Below are positions 19,655 through 28,703 of a DNA stretch of 64,000 nucleotides, piece after piece. The stretch is taken from assembly GCF_900115955.1 (NCBI RefSeq), contig NZ_FOYL01000020.1, positions 17,726 to 81,725 of the forward strand. The letters run 5' to 3'. Position 1 is the stretch's first letter. Each line of letters opens with the position of its first letter. The notes beneath the pieces were generated by a model. That model was not told where the DNA came from. It searched no databases and saw only the letters and a list, made by a program, of their open reading frames with translations. Position numbers and translations under genes: made by a program. The DNA is from Lentzea waywayandensis (GTDB lineage Bacteria; Actinomycetota; Actinomycetes; Mycobacteriales; Pseudonocardiaceae).

Positions 19655-20596
19655 GTGAAGATCCTGATGTTCGGCCGAGGCGTGATCGCCACCGTGTACG
19701 GATGGGCTCTGGAACGGGCCGGGCACGACGTCGAGTTCTACGTCCGGCCCGGTCGCGCGGCGGAGTACGGGCCGACGGTCGACCTCGACCTGATCGACCT
19801 GCGGCGGCGGTTGCGGGGACGGCCTGTCCGCGAGGAGTGGCCGGTGCGCTTCCGCGAGGAACTGGCGCCGGACCACGACTTCGACCTGATCGTGCTGAGC
19901 GTGGGGCACCACCGTCTGGCGGAGGCAGCGGCCTTCCTGGCACCGCGCGTCGGCAAGGCGACGGTGCTGGTCTCCGGCAACGTCTGGACCGAACCGGCGG
20001 ACGCGGTCGGCGCCCTCCCGCTCGCCCAGGTCGCCTGGGGCTTTCCGATGGCAGGCGGCGGTTTCGGCGAGGACGGCGTGCTGCGCGGAATGCTGATGCC
20101 GCTGATCGTCTTCGGCACGATCGGCGGGCTGACGGACCGGGAACAGGCCGTGCGTCAGGTGTTTCGCGAGGCCGGGTTCCGGATCAAGGAGGTGCCCCGT
20201 CTCCGCGACTGGCTGCTGATCCACTTCGTGTCGGACGCGGGCATTCACTCGCAGGGCCTGAGGCTGGGCTCGCTGGCCGACCTGGCGGGACGCCGGCACG
20301 ACCTGCGCGAGGCGATTCTGGCCGGCCGCGAACTTCTGCCTCTCTTGGAGGCACGCGGTGTCGACCTGCGCCGCGGCACACTGTTCCTCCGCGCGCCGGC
20401 CTGGCTGACGGCGTCCGTGTTCGCCTTGCTGACCGCTCGTTTCCCACCGGCCCGCTTGAGCTTCACGGCGCACTCCGACCCCCATGCCGTGGAGCCCCGG
20501 GAGATCTGCCGGGACACCCTGGCGGAAGCGCGCCGGCTGGGCGTCCCCGCACCCCGGCTGGCCGCGGCGGAACCGTACTTCGCGGCCCAGGCCTGA
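19655..20596 (+). CDS. Ketopantoate reductase (PanE/ApbA)-family oxidoreductase
   Basis: NAD(P)-dependent oxidoreductase of 313 aa in the PanE/ApbA family. It begins with the Rossmann fingerprint MKILMFGRGVIATVYGWAL, where the usual GxGxxG is GRGVIA, so the fingerprint is atypical. The central LVSGNVWTEPADAVG and the helical C-terminal half fit the family. The start is a GTG with GAGG a few bases upstream. Control by its own TetR points to a dedicated response, perhaps detoxification, rather than pantothenate synthesis, and no panB/panC is nearby. The specific substrate is unknown. Confidence 0.8.
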   Translation: MKILMFGRGVIATVYGWALERAGHDVEFYVRPGRAAEYGPTVDLDLIDLRRRLRGRPVREEWPVRFREELAPDHDFDLIVLSVGHHRLAEAAAFLAPRVGKATVLVSGNVWTEPADAVGALPLAQVAWGFPMAGGGFGEDGVLRGMLMPLIVFGTIGGLTDREQAVRQVFREAGFRIKEVPRLRDWLLIHFVSDAGIHSQGLRLGSLADLAGRRHDLREAILAGRELLPLLEARGVDLRRGTLFLRAPAWLTASVFALLTARFPPARLSFTAHSDPHAVEPREICRDTLAEARRLGVPAPRLAAAEPYFAAQA

Positions 20597-20616
20597 ACTC
20601 GGGTTACCGTGGACGG

Positions 20617-21504
20617 ATGGCACTCGTGCACCCGCCCGGCCTGACGAGGTTCCGGACGCACGACCTGCCCGGCTCGCGCAGGCTGACCGGGTGGGAGGAG
20701 CACAACGCCCGTGCCCTGGTGGGGCTGCGCGTCACGACCGACCGCCCGTTCAACGGCACCGAGGTGAACCTGACGCTGCCCCGGCTGCAGGTGGCGCGGG
20801 TGAGCGGGTCGCCGCACGCCGTCGAACGGGACGTCCGGCAGATCGCCGAGCACCCGGCCGACGGTGTGGTCGTCTACTTCTCGATTGCCGGGGAAAGTCG
20901 CTTCGAGCACCGGGGCGGCCGTGAACTGGTCGTCCCCGGTCAGGCACTCGTGCTGGACGGCGACCAGCCGTTCCGGCGCGAGTTCTCGGACGGCCTCACC
21001 GAACTCGTGCTGAAGGCGCCGCGTCGTGGACCCGTGCGGCCTCAGGTGTTCAGCTTCCGGGACAACGCGCACGCGCACGCGTTGGTGAGCGCGCTGTCGG
21101 GTGCGTTGCGCGGCCCCGCCGACTGGGACGGGCTGGAGCACACAGCCACAGACCTGCTCGACACGCTGCTCGGCGCCCGCACCCCGACCGCGGACCTGGC
21201 CGCCGCCCACGCTTTCATCGCCGCTCATCTGCACGAGCCGGAGTTGTGCGCGCTCCGGATCGCCGCCGCGATCGGATACTCCGAACGTCATCTCTCGCGG
21301 TTGTTCGCGAAGTCCGGCCAGAGCGTGCCGCAGGCGATCCTGAACGCGCGGCTCGACGCGGCCCGGCTGGTGCTGGCCGAGCCGATCTCGCTGGCCGAGG
21401 TCGCCGCGCGGCACGGTTTCGTGTCACAGGCGCACTTCTCCCGCACCTACCGGGCGCGGTTCGGGGTGACGCCCCGGCAGGACCGGGCGGCGCTGCGGTC
21501 CTGA
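20617..21504 (+). CDS. AraC-family regulator, likely activator of the resorcinol operon
   Basis: AraC/XylS-type regulator of 295 aa. The N-terminal ~180 residues form a cupin-like AraC-binding-type domain (YFSIAGESRFEHRG, then PGQALVLDGDQPF). The C-terminal double helix-turn-helix has IAAAIGYSERHLSRLFAKSG and a second unit ending AARHGFVSQAHFSRTYRARFGVTPRQ, the AraC signature. It lies 70 bp upstream of the flavin monooxygenase on the same strand, so it probably senses an aromatic substrate and activates that operon. In Corynebacterium the analogous cluster uses a different regulator family (established knowledge), which makes this pairing of some interest. Confidence 0.88.
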   Translation: MALVHPPGLTRFRTHDLPGSRRLTGWEEHNARALVGLRVTTDRPFNGTEVNLTLPRLQVARVSGSPHAVERDVRQIAEHPADGVVVYFSIAGESRFEHRGGRELVVPGQALVLDGDQPFRREFSDGLTELVLKAPRRGPVRPQVFSFRDNAHAHALVSALSGALRGPADWDGLEHTATDLLDTLLGARTPTADLAAAHAFIAAHLHEPELCALRIAAAIGYSERHLSRLFAKSGQSVPQAILNARLDAARLVLAEPISLAEVAARHGFVSQAHFSRTYRARFGVTPRQDRAALRS

Positions 21505-21574
21505 GTTTTTGCCTGTTTCCGCCACGTGCGGGCGCACGGCCCTCGTGGCGACACACGACTGTCACCGTTCCGTC

Positions 21575-23377
21575 ATGGTGACTTTCCACGACGGTCTCAC
21601 CGACACGTCCCCGCCGGCGAGCACAGTGGTCGAGACCGATGTGCTGATCGTGGGATCGGGTCCGGCCGGGGCCTCCGCAGCGCTGTTCCTGTCCACTCTG
21701 GGCGTTCCGAACATCATGATCACGAAGTACCGGTGGACCGCGAACACCCCTCGCGCGCACATCACCAACCAGCGCACGATGGAGATCTTCCGCGACGTCG
21801 GCATCGAGGACCAGGTGCTCGCCGACGCCACACCGCACCACCTGATCGGCGACACGGTGTTCTGCACCGCGATCACCGGCGAGGAGATCGGCCGCATCCT
21901 CACGTGGGGCAACCACCCCGCCCGGCACGCCGACCACGTGCTCGCCTCGCCGTCGCTCAACTGCGACATCCCGCAGACCTACCTGGAGCCGATCCTCGTC
22001 CGCAACGCCACGGCACGCGGCACGCAGACCCAGTTCAGCACCGAATACCTGGGGCACACGCAGGACTCCGACGGCGTGACCGTGCGGGTGCTCAACCGGC
22101 TGACCGGAACCGAGTACTCGATCCGGGCCAAGTACCTGATCGGCGCGGACGGCGCTCGGTCCGCCGTGGCCGCCGACCTGGACCTGCCCTACGAGGGCCA
22201 GATGGACGTCGCCGGGTCCATGAACATCACCTTCAAGGCCGACCTCTCCGAACTCTGCCGGCACCGGCCTTCGGTGCTGTACTGGGTGATCCAGCCCGGC
22301 GCGAACGTCGGCGGGATCGGCGCCGGGCTCGTGCGGATGGTCCGGCCGTGGAACGAGTGGCTGATCGTCTGGGGCTTCGACCTCGCGCAGGGCGTGCCCG
22401 AGGTGACCGACGACGACGCGTTGCAGATCGTGCGCAACCTCGTCGGCGATCCGGCGCTCGACGCGGAGATCACCGGGATCTCGTTGTGGGGCAACAACGA
22501 GCAGTACGCCACGCGGTTGCAGCGCGGCCGGGTGTTCTGCGCCGGGGACGCCGTGCACAAGCATCCGCCGAGCAACGGGCTCGGTTCCAACACCTCGATC
22601 CAGGACTCCTACAACCTGGCGTGGAAGCTCGCTCTGGTCCTCAACGGCCAGGCCGGCTCTTCGTTGCTGGAGACCTACTCCGCCGAACGTGCTCCCGTGG
22701 CGCGGCAGATCGTGACGCGGGCCAACAAGTCCGCTCGCGAGTTCGGTGCGCTCTTCGACGCCCTCGGGCTCGACGCTTCTCAGTCCGCCGACGAGATGGA
22801 CGCGCGCATCGAGGAGCGCAAGGACAGCAGCCTCGCGGGTGCCGCCAAGCGTGCCGCCGTCCGGGAGGCCATGGAGCTGAAGAACTACGAGTTCAACGCG
22901 CACGGCGTGGAGATGGGTCAGTCGTACGTCTCCAGCGCGGTTGTGGCCGACGGCGGTGAGCGGCCCGAACCGTCACGGGATCCGGAGCTGTACTACGAAC
23001 CGTCGACCTGGCCCGGAGCGCGGCTGCCGCACGCCTGGGTCGGCGACAGCAGGAGCAAGCTCTCCACCCACGACCTGGTGCCGTACGGGCAGTTCACGCT
23101 GCTGACGGGGATCACCGGCGAGGCGTGGGCCGACGCGGCGCAGAAGGCGGCCGACCGGCTCGGCGTGCCGCTGCGGACCGTGGTCATCGGTCCAGGACGC
23201 GCGGTCACGGACCTCTACTTCGACTGGTCGCGACTGTCCGGTGTGGACGAAGACGGCGCGGTGCTGGTGCGGCCGGACAAGCACGTCGCGTGGCGCGGCA
23301 CGTCGTTGCCCGCGGACCCGGAAGCGGAGCTGATGTCCGTCCTGACCACGATCCTGAGCCGGGAGGAGAGCGCGTGA
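21575..23377 (+). CDS. FAD-dependent aromatic hydroxylase (resorcinol/phenol-type monooxygenase)
   Basis: Single-component flavin monooxygenase of 600 aa in the PHBH/TfdB class. It shows the FAD/NADPH motifs in order: VLIVGSGPAGASAALFL near residue 26, the GADGARSAVA motif, and GRVFCAGDAVHKHPP, where GD binds FAD ribose. A thioredoxin-like C-terminal domain follows, as in phenol and 2,4-dichlorophenol hydroxylases. Its operon partners are maleylacetate reductase and hydroxyquinol dioxygenase, so the likely reaction is hydroxylation of resorcinol (or a related phenol) to hydroxyquinol; that is inferred from context. The ATG at 21575 is chosen because it directly precedes the conserved N-terminus. 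Its stop overlaps the next start. Confidence 0.88.
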   Translation: MVTFHDGLTDTSPPASTVVETDVLIVGSGPAGASAALFLSTLGVPNIMITKYRWTANTPRAHITNQRTMEIFRDVGIEDQVLADATPHHLIGDTVFCTAITGEEIGRILTWGNHPARHADHVLASPSLNCDIPQTYLEPILVRNATARGTQTQFSTEYLGHTQDSDGVTVRVLNRLTGTEYSIRAKYLIGADGARSAVAADLDLPYEGQMDVAGSMNITFKADLSELCRHRPSVLYWVIQPGANVGGIGAGLVRMVRPWNEWLIVWGFDLAQGVPEVTDDDALQIVRNLVGDPALDAEITGISLWGNNEQYATRLQRGRVFCAGDAVHKHPPSNGLGSNTSIQDSYNLAWKLALVLNGQAGSSLLETYSAERAPVARQIVTRANKSAREFGALFDALGLDASQSADEMDARIEERKDSSLAGAAKRAAVREAMELKNYEFNAHGVEMGQSYVSSAVVADGGERPEPSRDPELYYEPSTWPGARLPHAWVGDSRSKLSTHDLVPYGQFTLLTGITGEAWADAAQKAADRLGVPLRTVVIGPGRAVTDLYFDWSRLSGVDEDGAVLVRPDKHVAWRGTSLPADPEAELMSVLTTILSREESA

Positions 23378-24381
23378 CCTGGCAGTTCGAGCACGTCACG
23401 CTCGGCCAGCGGGTGCGGTTCGGCACCGGCACGGCGGCGGACGACGTCGCCGCGGAGGTCGCCCGCCTTGGCTCCCGGCGGGTGCTGCTGATCTCCTCCA
23501 AGCCTGTTCCCGAGGTGACGGCGAAGATCGACGTGGCCGCACATTGCACGGACGTGGCGCCACACGTCCCGGTGGAGAACGCCGAACGCGCCCGCGCGCT
23601 GGCCTTGGAGTCCGGGGCGGACCTGCTGGTGAGCGTCGGCGGCGGCTCCACGACCGGCCTCGCCAAGGCGGTCGCGCTAACTACCGGCCTGCCGATCGTC
23701 GCCGTGCCGACCACCTACGCGGGCTCGGAGGCGACCAACGTGTGGGGCCTCACCGAGGCCGCGCGCAAGACCACCGGGGTCGACGACCGGGTCCTGCCGG
23801 TGACCGTCGTCTACGACGCGGCCCTCACGGCGTCGCTGCCGCTGGACCTGTCGATCGCCTCCGGGTGCAACGCGCTGGCGCACTGCGTGGACTCGATGTG
23901 GGCCCCGCGCGCCGATCCGATCAACCAGGCGCTGGCGCTGGAAGGCGTTCGGGCGTTGAGCCGCGGGCTTCGCCTGGTCAGCGACGCCGAGGGTCGCGAG
24001 TTGATGCTCCACGGCGCCTACCTGGCCGCCGTGGCGTTCGCGTCGGCGGGTTCCGGCCTGCACCACAAGATCTGCCACGTGCTCGGCGGCGCCTACAACC
24101 TCCCGCACGCCCAGACGCACACGGCGATCCTGCCGCACGTGCTGGCTTTCAACGCCCCCGCGGTCCCCGAGGCAGCCGCCAGGATCACGGAGGCACTCGG
24201 TGGCGGGCTCCTCGACCTGTACGACGAAATCGGTGCCTCACATGAGCTTCATGGCGTGCCTGACGTTCGCGAGGCCGCGCGTCTCGTGTTGCCGTCCGTG
24301 CCCGAGTCGAACCCTCGCCCCGTCACCGAGGACGACCTGATCTCCCTGCTCGCCGCTGCCCAGAAGGGGCTCGACGCATGA
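23374..24381 (+). CDS. Maleylacetate reductase
   Basis: Iron-containing alcohol dehydrogenase-family maleylacetate reductase of 335 aa, reducing maleylacetate to 3-oxoadipate with NAD(P)H. Diagnostic segments are [15 protein letters not shown] (nucleotide binding), [14 protein letters not shown] and [21 protein letters not shown], which carries metal-binding histidines in this superfamily. The GTG start overlaps the monooxygenase stop (GTGA) and its own stop overlaps the next ATG (ATGA), so the three genes are translated as a coupled unit. The length matches TfdF/MacA-type enzymes. Confidence 0.93.
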   Translation: MTWQFEHVTLGQRVRFGTGTAADDVAAEVARLGSRRVLLISSKPVPEVTAKIDVAAHCTDVAPHVPVENAERARALALESGADLLVSVGGGSTTGLAKAVALTTGLPIVAVPTTYAGSEATNVWGLTEAARKTTGVDDRVLPVTVVYDAALTASLPLDLSIASGCNALAHCVDSMWAPRADPINQALALEGVRALSRGLRLVSDAEGRELMLHGAYLAAVAFASAGSGLHHKICHVLGGAYNLPHAQTHTAILPHVLAFNAPAVPEAAARITEALGGGLLDLYDEIGASHELHGVPDVREAARLVLPSVPESNPRPVTEDDLISLLAAAQKGLDA

Positions 24382-25262
24382 CCGCCCAGCACCGCATCGA
24401 GGAACAGCTCACCGACGAGGTCATCGCGTCGTTCGCGCGCACACCGGACCCGCGACTCAAGGTGCTGATGGAGGCGCTCACCCGGCACCTGCACGCGTTC
24501 ATCCGCGAAACCCGCCTCACCGAAGAGGAATGGACGCGGGGCATCGAGTTCCTGACCGCCGCCGGGCACATCACCGACGACAAGCGGCAGGAGTTCATCC
24601 TGCTGTCCGACGTGCTGGGTGCCTCGATGCAGACCATCGCGGTGAACAACGAGGCCTACGAGAACGCCACGGAGGCAACGGTCTTCGGCCCGTTCTTCGT
24701 GGAGGAGTCGCCGCTGGTCGGCGTCGGAGGGGACATCGCAGGGGGCGCCGCCGGAACTCCGTGCTGGGTCGAGGGAACCGTGCGCGACGCCTTGGGCAAC
24801 CCGGTGCCGGGCGCGCGGATCGAAGTGTGGGAGGCCGACGAGGACGGCTTCTACGACGTGCAGTACACCGACTCACGGGTGGCGGGCCGAGGCCACCTGT
24901 TCTCCGGCGAGGACGGCGGTTTCGCGTTCTGGTGCACGACGCCGACCCCGTATCCGATCCCGCACGACGGCCCGGTGGGCGCCCTGCTGGACGCCGTGGA
25001 CCGCTCCCCCGTGCGCGCCGCCCACCTGCACTTCATGGTGTCGGCGCAGGACTTCCGCACGCTCGTCACGCACATCTTCGTCGAGGGCGATCCGCAGCTG
25101 GAGATCGGCGACTCGGTGTTCGGGGTCAAGGAGTCGCTGATCAAGCGGTTCGACGAGCAGCCGGCCGGTGCGCCGACGCCGGACGGGAGGGCGCTGGGCG
25201 ACAAGCCCTGGGCGCGCTCCCGGTTCGACATCGTGCTGGCCCCTGGCCAGAACAAGGCCTAG
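24378..25262 (+). CDS. Hydroxyquinol 1,2-dioxygenase (intradiol)
   Basis: Intradiol ring-cleavage dioxygenase of 294 aa. The N-terminal helical dimerisation domain is followed by the catalytic beta-sandwich. The Fe(III) ligands can be assigned: Tyr in DGFYDVQY, Tyr in [14 protein letters not shown], and two His in [14 protein letters not shown] and TLVTHIF. The best functional match is hydroxyquinol 1,2-dioxygenase, which converts hydroxyquinol to maleylacetate, the substrate of the preceding gene; catechol 1,2-dioxygenase is the alternative. It is the last gene of the operon and is followed by a long perfect hairpin likely to end transcription. Confidence 0.92.
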   Translation: MTAQHRIEEQLTDEVIASFARTPDPRLKVLMEALTRHLHAFIRETRLTEEEWTRGIEFLTAAGHITDDKRQEFILLSDVLGASMQTIAVNNEAYENATEATVFGPFFVEESPLVGVGGDIAGGAAGTPCWVEGTVRDALGNPVPGARIEVWEADEDGFYDVQYTDSRVAGRGHLFSGEDGGFAFWCTTPTPYPIPHDGPVGALLDAVDRSPVRAAHLHFMVSAQDFRTLVTHIFVEGDPQLEIGDSVFGVKESLIKRFDEQPAGAPTPDGRALGDKPWARSRFDIVLAPGQNKA

Positions 25263-25311
25263 TGGCGCGACCCAGAACGTTGACTGGGTAATTCACGCTC
25301 AGCAGGGCACC

Positions 25312-25372
25312 TCGTCGTACCGCCCCCACGCCCACGTACAACCAGTACGAGGACGTGGGGGCGGTACGACGA
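25312..25372. terminator. Perfect 19-bp inverted repeat, bidirectional terminator or REP-like element
   Basis: The 19-nt arm at 25312-25330 is exactly complementary to 25354-25372. The 23-nt loop contains a further perfect 5-bp stem, CGTAC/GTACG, around AACCA. It sits between two convergent genes ending at 25262 and 25422, so it can end both transcripts. The extreme perfection and the symmetric inner stem are more than a terminator needs and may mark a dispersed repeat family. Confidence 0.7.
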
Positions 25373-25421
25373 TGCACCCGTCTGACCGCGAACTCGCCCG
25401 GCGACGTTCTGGGCCACGCCA

Positions 25422-28400
25422 CTAGCTGTGATCGCAGCAGACCCGCTCGGCCCACTCCGGTTCGTGCCACCAGTGCTTGTTCTCCGCTGACGGCAACGCC
25501 GGCAGCTCGGCGGTGTGGGCGGCGAGCGTCTGCTGGTTCCGGTAAGGCGCGAGCAGTTCCGGGATGTCGTGGACCTGCCCGCCGACCGCGACCAGCTTGA
25601 CGTTCGCGGCCGCCTTGATGTCGGCCAGCGGGTCGCCCTCCACGAACGCGATGTCGGCCGGCGCTCCCGGCTTGATCGCGCCGAGCGGCAGGCCGAGCCA
25701 CCTCGCCGGGTTGCGGGTCGCGGTGATGAGCGCTTCCCGTGGTGTGAAGCCGAACTCGACCAGCGCGCGGAGGTTCGTGTGGGTTGCGGTGGCGGGGCTG
25801 TCGAGCGGCGCGTCGGTGCCGGTGATGACGAAGCCGCCGCCCCGGTGGACCTTCAGGGCGAACTCGACCCAGCCGCGCAGGACGTTCAGCGACGACGTGC
25901 CCGCCGGGGTGCCCTGGTTGTTGGCGTCGGCGACGAACCGCTCGTACTCCCACGGCGGGTACAGCACGCGGGTGCGTTCGTCGGTGACGATCGACTTGTC
26001 CTTGGCGTACAACGCGCGTGACTGGAAGAGCGTGGGCGTGATCGACATGCCGGACGCCGTGAAGAGCGCGATCACATCCTGGTAGGCCCGGCCCTGGCGG
26101 GTGACGGTGTGGGAGTAGCCGAGGCGGTTGGTGGCGCCGACGTGCTCCATGCCGTCCATGCCGAGGTTGGCGGCCGGGTAGAGGTAGTGGCTGGAGAGCG
26201 GGACCCGGGATCGTTGCACGGCGGCGCGTTGCAGCTCGACGGGCAGACGGACGTAGGTCTTGATCAGGTCGTAGCCGAGCTCGTGGGCGCGGCGGAGCTC
26301 CAGGTCGAGCTGGGCCCTGCTCAGGGTCGGGCGCATGAAGTTGTAGTAGACGCGCGAGCCGTCCACCGCCTCGCCGGTCGCGTAGAACCGTGGCCCGACC
26401 AGGGTTCCGGCGGCCAGCGCCTCGCGGGTCTCGACCATCTGGTAGACCGGGTCACCGGGCGAGCGAACCGTCGTGATGCCGTACGCGAGCCACGTCAGGC
26501 CCTGCCTCGCGCCCCACTGGCGGCCACGCAGGTGCCAGTGGTTGTGCGCGTCGATCAGGCCGGGGATGGCGGTCAGGGTGCCGGCGTCGACGTCTGCCTT
26601 GCCGTGCTGTGGCCGGATCTCCTTGACCTTGCCGTCTTCGACGACGATGTCGACGTTCCGCTTGAGCGCGTGCGCTTCGCCGTCCCAGTAGGCGCCGACG
26701 CGGATCACCTTGCGCTCGGGGGCCTTCGGCCTGCGCCACGTGAGGTCGTGCCGGATCGTCGTGACCCTGCCGTCCAGTGTGGACCTCCGGAGGCGGCCGT
26801 TGTTCAGGTACACCAGCGAGTCGGTGCCGCTCCAGGCCAGCGAGTCGGTGACCTCGCGGGTGACCTGACGCGGTTCGGCGAGGAACCTGCCCTGGACGTC
26901 GACCGGGACGACCCAGGCGACGCTCTCCACGACGAACGTGATGTTCCTGCCGTCCGGCGACCACACCGGGCCGTCGTCGCCGCGCGTCGCGATCGACCGG
27001 AACGGCAGCGGCTCGGTGTAGGTGAGCGTGCCGCCGACGAGGTCGACGAACAGCAACTGGCTGGTGCCTTCACGGAACCGGCGCGAGAACGGCTTCACAG
27101 CGGCGAGTGCGACCGTGTTGCCGTCCTTCGACCAGGTCGGCCGGCCCGGCTGGAACAACGTCGGCGTGACCTGGCGAAGCCCGGCGGGTTCGGCGATCCA
27201 GACCTGGCCGTCGTGGTCCAGGTAGGCGACCTTCGTGCCGTCCGGCGAGAACCTCGGCGTCATCTGCGCGTGCGGGGCGGGCGCGAACGCCTTGTCGTCA
27301 CCGGTTTTCAGGTCGCGGACCCGCAACTGCGGGATGCCGTCGCGGTCGCTGGTGTAGAGCAGTTTCGTGCCGTCCGGCGAGAAGTCCGGGTCGGAGTCGA
27401 AGTACCTGTTGTCGGTCAGCTTCGTCGCTTTTCCGCCGCTCAGCACGTACAGGGCGTTGAGTGCGCGGAACGCGATCTTCGTGCCGTCCGGCGACACGAC
27501 AGGGCTCGCGATGCCCTTCACGGCACCGCCGGTGAGGTTCTTGGTGCGGTGCTGACGCCGGTTCGTGCGCACCGGAACCGTTGCCTCGAAAGGAATGTCC
27601 TTGACAGCATCGCCGCTGCGCGACCTGAGCTTGCCGTCCGAGGTGTACAGGACGCCGTCGCCGTTCCAGATCGGCGCGAACCCGAACACGTCCTCCTTGG
27701 ACGTGATCGCCGTCGTACCGAGGATCAGATCGGCCTGGCCGGGCCGCATCCGCGTGTAGCTGGGCTGGTCACCGGGCCCGAACGCGGCACCGAACAACTG
27801 CGTGCCCGCCGGCGCCGTGACGAGCCGCTCGCGCTTGCCGTCCAAGGTCACCGTGTCCACGGCCGCGTTGCCGACGGTGAAGATGATCCGCTTGCCGTCC
27901 GCGGACCACTGCGGTGCCGCGGCTTCGTCCGGCACGCCGGTCAGCTGCGTGATGGCGTTCGTGGCCAGGTCGAGCACGTGCACGCCATAGCTTCCGGCCC
28001 GGTCGCTGACGAACGCGAGGTGCTTGCCGTCCGGCGAGAACGCGGGCTCCCGGTGGTCGTAGCGGCCCTGTGTGAGCTGCTTCAGGCCACGCCCGTCGAG
28101 GCCGATCAGGTAGAGGTGGAAGTTCCCGTCCCGATAGGACTGAAAGGCGATCTGGTTGCCCGGCCCGAACGACGGCAGCGTGGCGTCCTGCAACTCGTCG
28201 GTCAGCTTGCGCGCTTCTCCGCCGCCAGAAGGCAGAACCCAGATGGCGGTGACGAGGTCGATGGCGAGCCACTTGCCGTCACGCGACCGCGACACCGAGA
28301 TGTTGGTGCCCTGCGTCAGTTTCACGCGTTCGCCCGGTTCCGCCCGCGCGGTCCCGATCGTGAGCGTGGACGCGGCGGTGGCGACGGCGGCGGCCTGGCC

Positions 28401-28436
28401 GGTGCGGGTCAGCAGTTCGCGGCGGGACAGTTCCAT
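25422..28436 (-). CDS. Secreted PD40/TolB-propeller amidohydrolase
   Basis: Secreted protein of 1004 aa. A twin-arginine signal (SRRELLTRTG at 4-13, Ala-rich core) is followed by a long TolB-like beta-propeller made of PD40 repeats of the type FSPDGKHLAFVSDRAG (~50-600). A metal-dependent amidohydrolase domain lies at ~640-1004, with GLIDAHNHWH (HxH metal ligands), the GMEHVGA region and ITGTDAPLDSP near the C-terminus (catalytic Asp). Export of a folded metalloenzyme fits Tat transport. The substrate is unknown; related fusions are annotated as imidazolonepropionase-like or prolidase-like hydrolases. The ATG at 28436 is chosen for the Tat signal. A MITE lies between its start and the upstream DUF4253 gene. 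Confidence 0.87.
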   Translation of the reverse strand: MELSRRELLTRTGQAAAVATAASTLTIGTARAEPGERVKLTQGTNISVSRSRDGKWLAIDLVTAIWVLPSGGGEARKLTDELQDATLPSFGPGNQIAFQSYRDGNFHLYLIGLDGRGLKQLTQGRYDHREPAFSPDGKHLAFVSDRAGSYGVHVLDLATNAITQLTGVPDEAAAPQWSADGKRIIFTVGNAAVDTVTLDGKRERLVTAPAGTQLFGAAFGPGDQPSYTRMRPGQADLILGTTAITSKEDVFGFAPIWNGDGVLYTSDGKLRSRSGDAVKDIPFEATVPVRTNRRQHRTKNLTGGAVKGIASPVVSPDGTKIAFRALNALYVLSGGKATKLTDNRYFDSDPDFSPDGTKLLYTSDRDGIPQLRVRDLKTGDDKAFAPAPHAQMTPRFSPDGTKVAYLDHDGQVWIAEPAGLRQVTPTLFQPGRPTWSKDGNTVALAAVKPFSRRFREGTSQLLFVDLVGGTLTYTEPLPFRSIATRGDDGPVWSPDGRNITFVVESVAWVVPVDVQGRFLAEPRQVTREVTDSLAWSGTDSLVYLNNGRLRRSTLDGRVTTIRHDLTWRRPKAPERKVIRVGAYWDGEAHALKRNVDIVVEDGKVKEIRPQHGKADVDAGTLTAIPGLIDAHNHWHLRGRQWGARQGLTWLAYGITTVRSPGDPVYQMVETREALAAGTLVGPRFYATGEAVDGSRVYYNFMRPTLSRAQLDLELRRAHELGYDLIKTYVRLPVELQRAAVQRSRVPLSSHYLYPAANLGMDGMEHVGATNRLGYSHTVTRQGRAYQDVIALFTASGMSITPTLFQSRALYAKDKSIVTDERTRVLYPPWEYERFVADANNQGTPAGTSSLNVLRGWVEFALKVHRGGGFVITGTDAPLDSPATATHTNLRALVEFGFTPREALITATRNPARWLGLPLGAIKPGAPADIAFVEGDPLADIKAAANVKLVAVGGQVHDIPELLAPYRNQQTLAAHTAELPALPSAENKHWWHEPEWAERVCCDHS

Positions 28437-28542
28437 GGCGGCACACACTCCCCAGTGTCGATCCCCTAGGAGATCCACCCTGGCACCGCGAAAGCCTTGC
28501 GCCATCGGCCATTCGGCCCAGCGTCCACCAGCTGGAACGCTA

Positions 28543-28703
28543 GTCCGTGTCCTGTAGGTCTCGTCCGCGATAGTCGCGGCCGAGGGCCCCGGAGACGGCA
28601 CCGCCGAAACGCCCGAATACGCCCGGTATGAGGGCGTTCCGGCGGCACCGCCTCCGGGTCTCTCGCCCGTGACTCTCATCGAACGGACCTACAGCACACG
28701 GCC
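28543..28703. mobile_element. 161-bp MITE with 18-bp terminal inverted repeats, TA target duplication
   Basis: Terminal repeats at 28543-28560 and 28686-28703 match at 16 of 18 positions (GTCCGTGTCCTGTAGGTC against GGCCGTGTGCTGTAGGTC). Both ends abut TA within CTAG (28540-28543 and 28703-28706), the target style of IS630/Tc1-mariner elements. The interior folds almost completely: 28588-28614 pairs with 28632-28658 with few mismatches around a small ATAC/GTAT hairpin. No transposase is encoded, so it is a non-autonomous element. The right-hand TA is part of the TAG stop codon of the DUF4253 gene. Confidence 0.75.
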
